From the NCBI GenBank assembly GCA_019420305.1, contig JAHZHL010000007.1, forward strand, positions 1 to 9,463: a stretch of 9,463 nt of DNA. Direction: 5' to 3'. A program made the position numbers and the translations under genes. The notes below the pieces were generated by a model. That model did no database searches and was not told the DNA's origin. It saw only the letters and a list, made by a program, of their open reading frames with translations. Numbering within the stretch: the first letter of the stretch is position 1; every line of letters starts with the position of its first letter. The DNA is from Bacillota bacterium. Its GTDB lineage: Bacteria > Bacillota > Clostridia > Peptostreptococcales > Anaerovoracaceae. Shown here piece by piece: positions 1 through 5,614 of this stretch.

Positions 1-4
1 TTAG

Positions 5-41
5 AAAAGGTCCAACTTCTCTTCTTGAAGTTGGACCTTTT
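5..41. terminator. Perfect 15-bp hairpin, likely bidirectional terminator behind fic
   Basis: Positions 5-19 pair perfectly with 27-41 around a 7-nt loop. The stem has an A4 at its left foot and a T4 at its right foot, so it would look like an intrinsic terminator in both directions. It lies 42 nt beyond the fic stop and could also end a plus-strand gene entering from the left of the window. Confidence 0.7.
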
Positions 42-51
42 GTCTACAGTC

Positions 52-75
52 TGAGCCGTCCATGCGGACGGCTCA
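52..75. repeat. Second perfect hairpin directly after fic stop (10-bp stem)
   Basis: Bases 52-61 (TGAGCCGTCC) pair perfectly with 66-75 around a 4-nt loop. The hairpin begins 7 nt past the fic stop codon. No T-tract follows it in either direction, so it is not a canonical terminator. It may protect the 3' end of the fic mRNA or assist the stronger hairpin at 5-41. Confidence 0.55.
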
Positions 76-82
76 AAGTGAT

Positions 83-820
83 TTAGTCCGGTTCTTCACC
101 AAGAAAATAATCCACTTTCTTAGCATACTCAAGTTGCTCTTCCTGAAACAACTCCTGGAGAAGGACTGTTTCTCCGGCTTCACGATATTCCTTCAGTCCT
201 CCAATATATCTGCTCCGGTGTCGATCTTCAATAACCACTGGTATCAGATCCGCTTTTAAACATTCCCGAAACAGGATAAGCCTGCCGGTTCTGCCGTTGC
301 CATCCTGGAAAGGATGCAGGGCTTCATACCGGGCGTGGAACTGGGCCATTATTGCAAGGGTTTTGACCGGGATTTCATGATACCAGGCAAGAAGCTCCTG
401 CATTTTTTCCGGTACATCTTTAGGGAGGGCGGTTTCGTATATGCCAATCATATTGGGACGTTTTTTATACTCTCCGATGGCATAGCCATTGGCGCGATCC
501 TCAAATACACCGCTTTTCAGCTCATAGTGGAAAGCTTTAATCAGCGCTTCACTTAAAGTCTCATCCAGCGTGTCGATCATCTTATTGAACATCAGAAAAT
601 GGCCGTTCGTCTCCTCTACATCTTTGGCCCGGTAATAATCGTTGCTGACAGGCAGCATCCCGGTATCAAAAAGAGAAGCGGTCTGCTCCTCATTCAGTGT
701 GGAGCCTTCGATCTTATTGGAGTTGTAGGCCAGTGTTCGTTGGGTATAGGCATAGATTCCGGAGCGGTCAAATTTTTTTCGCTCAATCTGAAATCGCCGG
801 ATCAGTTGTTCATTTTTCAT
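83..820 (-). CDS. Fic/DOC-family protein, class II (N-terminal inhibitory motif)
   Basis: A 245-residue Fic-domain protein. Enzymes of this family usually transfer AMP from ATP to target proteins in the cytoplasm. The catalytic loop HPFQDGNGRTGR sits at residues 169-180 with the essential His169, so the active site is complete. The self-inhibitory motif (S/T)xxxE(G/N) is seen as SNKIEG at residues 34-39, near the N-terminus. Its Glu38 would block productive ATP binding, which marks a class II Fic that needs no separate antitoxin. A flap-like segment, GEYKKRP, lies near residues 116-122. The start ATG is preceded by GAGGA (831-835) at good spacing, and an extended -10 lies upstream. It is transcribed away from the sigma-like regulator and stands alone, with hairpins behind it. 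Length is normal and no disruption is seen. Its position inside the element suggests cargo; the target protein is unknown. Confidence 0.93.
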   Translation of the reverse strand: MKNEQLIRRFQIERKKFDRSGIYAYTQRTLAYNSNKIEGSTLNEEQTASLFDTGMLPVSNDYYRAKDVEETNGHFLMFNKMIDTLDETLSEALIKAFHYELKSGVFEDRANGYAIGEYKKRPNMIGIYETALPKDVPEKMQELLAWYHEIPVKTLAIMAQFHARYEALHPFQDGNGRTGRLILFRECLKADLIPVVIEDRHRSRYIGGLKEYREAGETVLLQELFQEEQLEYAKKVDYFLGEEPD

Positions 821-852
821 AGGAATTTTCTCCTCGTATTTTCACTGAGACT

Positions 853-861
853 ATTTTAACA
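853..861 (-). promoter_or_regulatory. Extended -10 promoter for fic
   Basis: Read on the minus strand, TG-T-TAAAAT (861 to 853) fits an extended -10. No good -35 is seen at 17-18 bp. The predicted start near 846 gives a leader of about 25 nt, containing the ribosome binding site at 831-835. Confidence 0.45.
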
Positions 862-939
862 TACTGCCGCTATAAGATACAGAGGGGATTTTCTACAGAA
901 GATGACCGTTTTGAAAGCTTGAAACCGGTGTACTTCCGA

Positions 940-963
940 GCTGTTCTCAAAACACAGAACAGC
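940..963. repeat. Perfect 8-bp inverted repeat upstream of the orf7-like promoter
   Basis: GCTGTTCT at 940-947 is repeated inverted as AGAACAGC at 956-963, with an 8-nt spacer. It ends 9 nt before the -35 of the plus-strand promoter. It could be an operator or a small hairpin; no T-run follows at terminator distance in a convincing way. Confidence 0.45.
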
Positions 964-972
964 GTAGCGCTT

Positions 973-1001
973 TTGAAAAAACAAAACTGCAGCCTTATAA
1001 T
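973..1001 (+). promoter_or_regulatory. Sigma-A type promoter for the sigma-like/HTH_16 operon
   Basis: TTGAAA (973-978) and a perfect TATAAT (996-1001) are separated by exactly 17 bp. The predicted start is near 1008, leaving a leader of about 210 nt before the first gene, long enough to hold regulation at the RNA level. Confidence 0.65.
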
Positions 1002-1219
1002 CCGCTGTAAAACTGTGGAAACATGTGAAGGAAAACGTTTTTGCTTTACATGTATATTCACAAAGGCATCCCTGTGGAGAGAGGGTTTGTTTAGAGAAGA
1101 AATGTCTTTTTCCAGAAATAATTTCAAACTTTTTCTCTCAAATATTGCCAAAATACGTGCTCGCAAACGTTTTCTTGTTGAAAGGAGAAAGCGGAGCCAT
1201 TCTGGAATAAAGGAGAGGA

Positions 1220-1657
1220 ATGGGAACATTTATGAGAAACCGGATCGAAAGCCAGTTCGACTCCTTTTGCAAAAGGGTGTTGAAACATAAAGTAAGAGAT
1301 TACAAACGGGAAGAAGCGCGCAGGCTCAGTCGGGAAGTGGCGCTGGAAGAATGGCTGCTCGGAGAAAAGCGAGGAGAACCCGCATGGTTGGATGAATATG
1401 TTCTGGAACCGATTCGATTAAAAGGCGAACCGGACCTGGAAATTGAAATCACGGATGTGGATTTACATGAACGGCTGATTTCTTTAAGTGAGGAAGAACA
1501 ACAACTTTTACTCCTGTCCTATTTTTTGGATCTCACAGATGGAGAAATCGCAAGTGTGTTAAAACGGCCGAGGCGAACCATCGCCTATCAGAGACACCGA
1601 ACCCTGGAGAAGCTTAAATCCGGGCAGAAAAGGAGCGTTTATTGTTATGAAGACTGA
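1220..1657 (+). CDS. Sigma-70-family regulator of mobile element (Tn916 Orf7-like)
   Basis: A 145-residue protein resembling the small sigma-70-like factors coded next to an HTH_16 gene in Firmicute conjugative elements. The N-terminal signature ESQFDSFCKRVL and the segment LLLLSYFLDLTDGEIA are typical of that group. Residues 105-133 form a region-4-like helix-turn-helix expected to contact promoter DNA; no region 2 for -10 recognition is evident. In Tn916 the matching protein Orf7 helps switch on excision and transfer genes, and a similar role is inferred. Start choice: ATG 1220 follows AAGGAG (1210-1215) rather closely (4 nt), while ATG 1232 fits the family's usual N-terminus better but is far from that site. 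The 3' end overlaps the next gene by 11 nt, so the two are co-transcribed and probably coupled. A well-formed promoter lies at 973-1001. Confidence 0.83.
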   Translation: MGTFMRNRIESQFDSFCKRVLKHKVRDYKREEARRLSREVALEEWLLGEKRGEPAWLDEYVLEPIRLKGEPDLEIEITDVDLHERLISLSEEEQQLLLLSYFLDLTDGEIASVLKRPRRTIAYQRHRTLEKLKSGQKRSVYCYED

Positions 1658-1886
1658 ATGCGGGCGGTCGGAAAAAATTCCGGAGCGAATTATACGATTA
1701 GCGATTCAGGGAGACGAAGCTGCCATCTGCCGAATTTTACAGTATTATGACGGCTATATGGCAGAACTGGCGAGACAGACCACAGAGGATGAATGGGGAA
1801 TTGTCAATTCCAGAGAAGATCCCTATTTGAAACGACTTCTGGAAACACAGTTGATGACAGCAATTTTGAAGTTTAAAATCAAGTAA
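1647..1886 (+). CDS. HTH_16-type regulator, Tn916 Orf8-like
   Basis: A 79-residue protein matching the small HTH_16 (helix-turn-helix) family found beside the sigma-like gene in Tn916-type elements. The core pattern AIQGDEAAICRILQYYDGYMAELA at about residues 19-42, the conserved spacing to LKRLLETQLMTAILKFKI at the C-terminus, and the length all fit. In Tn916 the equivalent Orf8 acts with Orf7 in controlling the element. Its start lies inside the preceding gene, an 11-nt overlap, with AGGAG at 1631-1635 and a somewhat long spacing of 11 nt, which suggests translational coupling. The gene ends just before the structured non-coding stretch. The family assignment is firm; the regulatory role is inferred from position. 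Confidence 0.82.
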   Translation: MKTECGRSEKIPERIIRLAIQGDEAAICRILQYYDGYMAELARQTTEDEWGIVNSREDPYLKRLLETQLMTAILKFKIK

Positions 1887-2004
1887 TTAAAAAAAGACTT
1901 CGGAATGGTTTCGCTCCTTCTTCTTTCTCAGCACCTTGAAAACGAAATACGGCAACTGAACACATTCAGGAAAGCAGCGAGCCATCTGAATGGAGCGCCG
2001 AGAC

Positions 2005-2027
2005 CCGATCCGCCTGGTGCGGATCGG
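2005..2027. repeat. Perfect 9-bp hairpin in the structured stretch
   Basis: CCGATCCGC (2005-2013) pairs perfectly with GCGGATCGG (2019-2027) around a 5-nt loop, CTGGT. The stem is GC-rich and stable. No T-run follows, so it is not an intrinsic terminator. Confidence 0.6.
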
Positions 2028-2145
2028 CAGCGATCTCCTCCATGTCAGGAAACAGAGTTGGCAAATCTGTGCGAAGAACCTGCTTTTTGATCATGATACG
2101 CCCGGAAAGACGGTACCCATAGGAATGGGACAGGATCGCGGAAAA

Positions 2146-2167
2146 CTGCGGGACTGCGGAGCTGCGG
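2146..2167. repeat. Three CTGCGG repeats with 8-bp period
   Basis: CTGCGG occurs at 2146-2151, 2154-2159 and 2162-2167, a regular 8-bp spacing with variable 2-nt spacers. Function is unknown; it could be a protein-binding array or chance in a GC-rich stretch. Confidence 0.4.
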
Positions 2168-2246
2168 CCAGGCAGCCGTTCAGTTGCTTTCTATGATTTA
2201 CAAAACAAAAGTGGTATTACAAAAAATGGGAAAGGAGAGAATCTTA

Positions 2247-2525
2247 ATGGGAACATCGGATCTGGAAAACAGAACAAAAGGCAATTGTTCTTCTGCAATG
2301 GATCGGACAGTAAAGAAGCAAAAGCAGGAGCCTTTTATTTTATGCCTGTGCGCGGTCTGTGCGGCGCAATTTTATCATAATCCAGAATGCAGGATTAAAC
2401 GGGCGGATTTGCAGCAGGAAGAAAGAGAACTTTGCATGTATTGTAATGTGCGGCAGGGCTTCGATTATTTGATTACCAAAAGGAACCAGAATAGAAATAG
2501 AATCAAACAAGCTTCTGCCCCATAG
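2247..2525 (+). CDS. Small putative zinc-binding protein of the element (hypothetical)
   Basis: A 92-residue protein that I can describe but not name with certainty. It has two CxxC pairs, Cys35/Cys38 and Cys63/Cys66, 24 residues apart, a layout suited to one zinc ribbon. The pairs frame the segment QFYHNPECRIKRADLQQEER, and the tail after residue 70 is basic (KRNQNRNRIK). Proteins with this look occur upstream of recombinases in clostridial elements, in my recollection, without a known function. Start: ATG 2247 follows AAAGGAG (2231-2237) at 9 nt. An open frame continues upstream to 2184, but that part lacks a site and is unlikely to be translated. The charge and the zinc ribbon suggest binding to DNA or to the recombinase; that is inference only. 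Confidence 0.72.
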   Translation: MGTSDLENRTKGNCSSAMDRTVKKQKQEPFILCLCAVCAAQFYHNPECRIKRADLQQEERELCMYCNVRQGFDYLITKRNQNRNRIKQASAP

Positions 2526-2577
2526 TATGGATTAGAGGAAGTGATTTCACTTTTGAAAAAGCATCAGGGGGACCGTT

Positions 2578-2703
2578 ATGAACGAATGTACGATTTGCGA
2601 TGTGGAAATTCGGTTTACAGAAGATCGGGAATTAAAAGAACTGCTGCTGGAAATGCTGATAGATCAGGCCCATAGACTTGAAAAGGAAGCACATCCCGTA
2701 TAA
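2578..2703 (+). CDS. 41-residue protein immediately before the recombinase (hypothetical)
   Basis: A short frame starting at ATG 2578 behind an AGGGGG site (2566-2571) at 6 nt. It begins MNECTICDVEIRF, with a CxxC at residues 4-7, followed by a strongly amphipathic helix (about residues 14-36, rich in Glu, Leu and Lys). The pattern VEIRFTED followed by a helix recalls the small TnpW-type proteins coded beside serine recombinases, but the likeness is weak and I do not assign the name. Its 3' end carries the recombinase promoter, and its stop codon overlaps the -10, so the coding sequence and the control region share DNA. The short length leaves some doubt that it is real. Confidence 0.55.
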   Translation: MNECTICDVEIRFTEDRELKELLLEMLIDQAHRLEKEAHPV

Positions 2704-2706
2704 AAT
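2678..2706 (+). promoter_or_regulatory. Recombinase promoter
   Basis: TTGAAA (2678-2683) and TAAAAT (2701-2706) are 17 bp apart, with a predicted start near 2713. The hexamers lie inside the end of the 41-residue gene. The spacing and fit make this the best promoter for the recombinase. Confidence 0.6.
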
Positions 2707-2727
2707 GAGGGTACAGCATATACGGGA
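2694..2727. promoter_or_regulatory. Perfect 9-bp dyad overlapping the recombinase -10 and start point (candidate operator)
   Basis: TCCCGTATA (2694-2702) is repeated inverted as TATACGGGA (2719-2727) with a 16-nt spacer. The left arm covers the start of the -10 and the right arm lies just past the predicted start point. That is the classical place for a repressor; the transcript would carry only the right arm, so an RNA hairpin is less likely unless transcription comes from upstream. Confidence 0.5.
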
Positions 2728-2751
2728 AGTCTTGCTTTGGGAGGAGGAAGC

Positions 2752-4380
2752 ATGAGCGCAAAAAGACGGACCGATGTGAATTATTCTGCGGCTCTTTATA
2801 TGAGACTTTCCAAAGACGATGAAAATACAGGTGAGAGCGGCAGTATTATCAATCAGAGAAAAATGCTGAGAGCATATGCCAAAGAGCACAGGTATATGGT
2901 ATATGATGAGTACATAGACGATGGTGTATCCGGAACTACATTTGATCGTCCGGGATTCAAGCGTATGATACAGGATATTGAAAAGAAAAAGGTCAACCTG
3001 GTCCTGACGAAGGATCTGTCTCGTCTGGGCAGAGATCATATTATGACCGGACAGTATACCGAGCTTTATTTTCCATCAAAGCGCGTACGGTATATCGCGG
3101 TAAATGACGGATATGATTCGGATTCACCATATACCGATATCGCGCCTTTTAAAAATGTCATCAATGAAATGGTGGCAAGGGATACAAGTAAAAAAATACG
3201 ATCCTCTTTTGAGACAAGAATGAGAGAAGGGGATTTCGTAGGAGCGAAAGCTCCTTATGGCTATCAAAGAGATCCCCGGGATAAACACCGCCTGATTGTC
3301 GATGAACCGGCGGCCGAAATCGTTCGGGAGATGTTTCAGTCTGCGGCAAAAGGTGTCTTGCCGAAACAGATCGCAGATCATCTGAATGCCAGGGAAGTTC
3401 CATCTCCGGCAGTGTATCACTGTATGAAACATCCGGATTGGAATCTGGATGCGTTCAGTAAAAGGAAAGAGTGGACTTCTTCCAGTATCACAAAGATGCT
3501 GCGAAATATTGTGTATCTGGGGCATATGGCACAGGGAAAAACCACAAAGCTTTCCTTTAAGAGCAACATTATACTGGAAAATCCTGAATGTGACTGGCTG
3601 ATTGTAAGAAACACGCATGAACCGCTGGTTAGCCAGGAAACCTTTGAACTGGCGGCAAGACGCAGCAAACAGCGAACCTGCCACGCAAGAGGAACCTTTC
3701 GGAATGTATTCTCCGGAATTGCTAAATGCGCGGACTGCGGGCGAAATATGTCTACGGTTGGAACCAGAAAAAAAGGAGCGCGCGCAAACCTGGCGTGTGG
3801 GGGCTATAAGCTGTACGGAAGTAAAGAATGCACCAATCACTTTATTGATTATGACGTTCTATACGGAGTTGTACTGGATACAGTCAAAGAACTGGTCTGT
3901 ATTTCCCAGAGGGAGCGGGAAGAACTTCTGCGAGATGCCAAAGAGTGTATGGGAAAGGATCAGAAGAACGATTCCACAAAGGAAATAAAGCGACTGGAAA
4001 AAAGAAACCGGCAGCTTGATGGAATGATCGAGCAGCTTTATGAAGATCATGGGCAGGGCTTAATTCAAAAAGAGCGTCTGCAAAAAATGGTAGGGAAATA
4101 CGAAGCGGAAAGCCGGCAAATCACAGATCGGATTGAAGCATTGAAAAGCGAAAGCCAGAATGAAAAACAGCAACCGGTAGATGAAAAACTGGAACAGCTC
4201 CTGCAGGAATATACTGATGTAAAAGAGCTGAATCCGGAACTTCTCTATCGGCTAATCGATCACATTGAGATTGGGCAGGGGCATTATGAAAAAGGGAAGC
4301 ACGGAAAAGTGAAGCGCCAGTCTGTAAAAATCTGGTTTCGCTTTCGGGGAGCACCTGTTACAAAAGAGTACGAGATTTAG
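2752..4380 (+). CDS. Large serine recombinase, TndX/TnpX-like
   Basis: A 542-residue site-specific recombinase expected to excise and insert this element through a covalent serine-DNA intermediate. The N-terminal resolvase domain (about 10-160) shows the catalytic Ser20 in YMRLSKDD, the DDGVSG segment at 56-61 and the RLGR arginines at 91 and 94. A recombinase domain follows (about 165-300), then a zinc ribbon with Cys326, Cys329, Cys349 and Cys360, and a charged coiled-coil stretch (about 405-485), the typical order for large serine recombinases. Length is close to that of TndX of Tn5397 and well below TnpX. ATG 2752 is chosen because GGAGGAGG (2740-2747) precedes it; an in-frame TTG at 2737 would place that site inside the gene. 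All key residues are present, so it is probably active. It ends 45 nt from the broken feoB, as expected for a recombinase at an element end. Confidence 0.95.
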   Translation: MSAKRRTDVNYSAALYMRLSKDDENTGESGSIINQRKMLRAYAKEHRYMVYDEYIDDGVSGTTFDRPGFKRMIQDIEKKKVNLVLTKDLSRLGRDHIMTGQYTELYFPSKRVRYIAVNDGYDSDSPYTDIAPFKNVINEMVARDTSKKIRSSFETRMREGDFVGAKAPYGYQRDPRDKHRLIVDEPAAEIVREMFQSAAKGVLPKQIADHLNAREVPSPAVYHCMKHPDWNLDAFSKRKEWTSSSITKMLRNIVYLGHMAQGKTTKLSFKSNIILENPECDWLIVRNTHEPLVSQETFELAARRSKQRTCHARGTFRNVFSGIAKCADCGRNMSTVGTRKKGARANLACGGYKLYGSKECTNHFIDYDVLYGVVLDTVKELVCISQREREELLRDAKECMGKDQKNDSTKEIKRLEKRNRQLDGMIEQLYEDHGQGLIQKERLQKMVGKYEAESRQITDRIEALKSESQNEKQQPVDEKLEQLLQEYTDVKELNPELLYRLIDHIEIGQGHYEKGKHGKVKRQSVKIWFRFRGAPVTKEYEI

Positions 4381-5437
4381 AATATGCTCCCGGAGATGAG
4401 AACGGCATACGAATATAAACGAACCACATGGTCAGCGCTTGCTTGCCATGGGCGCAGCACGTTTTAAAGGCATGGTCCATATTAAAGGCGACCCGCGGAA
4501 GGTAACCGAAGTCCTCCAGCAGCGTGAAGAGCGGAAAGAAAATCGCCATGGGCGGCAGCATTACGGAAATGACCCAGGTCAGAGTTTTGTAAACCCCGTC
4601 CATGAGAGGCGCCTGAATCGCGGTGGGAGTATGAATGAATGCCAGAAATGTTTCGGTATGCTCCCGCAGCCGGGAGAACAGGAACGTGAGTCCCTGAGAA
4701 GGGTAATTGGCGCCCGTAACAGTCAGCCAGAAAATGAAAAAAAGCAAGAGGAGCATAATAGGAAACCCGAATTTTCTCGAAGTTACAATTTTATCCAGCT
4801 TTCGGTCAAAAGCGTGAGGTTCCGCGTCAGCGGAAGAAACACAGAGTGTATAGAGCTCGTGAGCGCGGGAAAGAAGGCTGCTGCGGGTTTCTTCTTCCCG
4901 CAGCTGTTCGGACCAGTCCGTATGTTCCGGAACCTTTTCCTGTTTATATTCAAACGTCCGCAGTGCTTCCAGCAGACGATTCATCCCGTCGCCTGCGCGC
5001 GCGGATATTCCGACTACCGGAATCTGTAAAAGACGCGAAAGCTTTTCAAGATCTATGAAAATCTTTTTCTTCCGGGCCTCATCCAGCAGATTTACACAGA
5101 GGATCGCGTTTTTCGTTATGCAGAGGATCTGGAGAACCAGATTAAGGTTGCGTTCCAGGCAGGTTCCGTCCGCGACAATCAAAGTGGCGTCGGCTTCTCC
5201 GGAACACAGATAATCCCTGGCGACCGTCTCGTCAATCGAAGTGGCCGCCAGGGAATACGTCCCCGGAAGATCAACAAGAAGATAGCGGGTATCCGCGTAT
5301 GTAAAATTTCCCTGAGCGCCGGAAACGGTTTTCCCGGGCCAGTTGCCCGTATGCTGGTTCATCCCGGTCAGACTGTTGAAAACAGTGCTTTTCCCCACAT
5401 TTGGATTTCCGGCGAGAGCAATGGTTCGTGATTTCAT
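4358..5437 (-). pseudogene. feoB: 5' part of feoB (ferrous iron transporter), interrupted by the element
   Basis: FeoB carries Fe(II) across the inner membrane and has an N-terminal GTPase domain. Here G1 is GNPNVGKST (10-18), G3 DLPG (56-59), G4 NLLD (116-119) and G5 SAR (145-147), all intact. A first membrane helix lies at about 224-243 and more hydrophobic segments at about 285-310, followed by GYLPRVAFNMDHAFK and GKQALTM. At residue 337 the family sequence, normally continuing CMGFGCNAAG, stops; the last 22 residues are read from element DNA and run into the 3' end of the recombinase gene. Usual FeoB length is over 600 residues, so about half of the membrane domain, including the gate, is missing. 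The start ATG has GAGGTG (5450-5445) ahead of it. Iron transport should be lost unless the element excises or another feo locus exists. Confidence 0.92.
4381..4430. other. Right element/chromosome junction (attachment site region)
   Basis: Read on the minus strand, feoB follows its family consensus through ALTM (Met codon 4429-4427) and then departs from it at the next codon, TGG where Cys (TGC or TGT) is usual. The two bases shared with a Cys codon put the break near 4425/4426. The 45 nt between the recombinase stop and that point would be the right end of the element. No clear inverted repeat marks the crossover, and the exact core dinucleotide cannot be fixed without the empty site. Confidence 0.6.
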
Positions 5438-5560
5438 AACATAACACCTCTGCTTCCGTTATATGCGCGGAAAAACGAAAAGGTGCGGAAAGAAAAAGAA
5501 GAATGCCTTGTCCGCAAGGGAAAGGAGGGGACGCGGCGACTGCTGGCCGGAGCCGACGCT

Positions 5561-5588
5561 TTGAAAAAAAGCGGGAAAGGTGTATACT
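5561..5588 (+). promoter_or_regulatory. Promoter of the amidohydrolase gene
   Basis: TTGAAA (5561-5566) and TATACT (5583-5588) lie 16 bp apart, with a predicted start near 5595. That leaves a leader of about 20 nt containing the AAGGGG ribosome binding site. This supports the start at 5615 over any upstream one. Confidence 0.6.
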
Positions 5589-5614
5589 GTAGGAAAAAAC
5601 AAAGGGGAACGTGT

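Larger units (their letters stand above)
841..1219. other. Intergenic region between fic and the sigma-like gene
   Basis: These 379 nt hold the fic promoter on the left, a perfect 8-bp inverted repeat (940-947 with 956-963), a strong plus-strand promoter (973-1001) and a leader of about 210 nt. Overlapping open frames occur on both strands, including a GTG-initiated frame 1025-1210 and a minus-strand frame 870-1229. They lack good ribosome binding sites and their translations have no recognisable features, so I call no protein here. Confidence 0.6.
1887..2246. other. Structured GC-rich stretch without a convincing gene
   Basis: These 360 nt separate the regulatory pair from the small-protein/recombinase module. 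The middle part (about 1985-2175) is clearly richer in GC than its neighbours. It holds a perfect 9-bp hairpin at 2005-2027 and three CTGCGG copies spaced exactly 8 bp apart (2146-2167). Two overlapping plus-strand frames (1905-2090 and 1990-2196) cross it but have no good ribosome binding site. From memory, similar non-coding stretches follow the HTH_16 gene in related gut-clostridial elements, but I cannot check this here. It may be an RNA leader, a small RNA or a DNA-processing site. Confidence 0.5.
1..4425. mobile_element. Right-hand part of an integrated serine-recombinase element, Tn916/Tn5397-like (left end outside window)
   Basis: The stretch carries, in order, a Fic gene, a sigma-like/HTH_16 regulatory pair resembling Tn916 orf7/orf8, two small cysteine proteins and a large serine recombinase. 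It ends where a minus-strand feoB is abruptly cut. Because the missing 3' half of feoB is not found anywhere to the left in the window, the element must start before base 1. Large serine recombinases of the TndX/TnpX type excise and insert such elements through short att sites, and the recombinase gene usually lies at one end, as here. The element type (conjugative or only mobilisable) cannot be told, since no transfer genes are visible. The extent is an inference from the split gene, and a rearranged chromosome could also explain it. Confidence 0.72.

Noticed and set aside
83..820. fic as the attachment target of this recombinase
   Set aside because: The fic gene is intact, whereas feoB is the gene that is cut at the element end.
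870..1290. Open frames on both strands between fic and the sigma-like gene
   Set aside because: They overlap each other, the promoters and the true gene start, and give no recognisable protein features.
1905..2196. Two overlapping plus-strand open frames (1905-2090, 1990-2196) as genes
   Set aside because: No ribosome binding site at suitable distance, unusual composition, and the stretch is better explained by structure. Conservation in related elements could reverse this.
2737..2751. TTG start giving the recombinase five extra residues
   Set aside because: The ribosome binding site would lie within the coding sequence; ATG 2752 is correctly spaced from it.
4439..5058. Plus-strand open frames across feoB
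   Set aside because: They are antisense shadows of a clear feoB frame.
5483..5614. N-terminal extension of the amidohydrolase
   Set aside because: The promoter and ribosome binding site for ATG 5615 lie inside this stretch, and the barrel begins at 5615.
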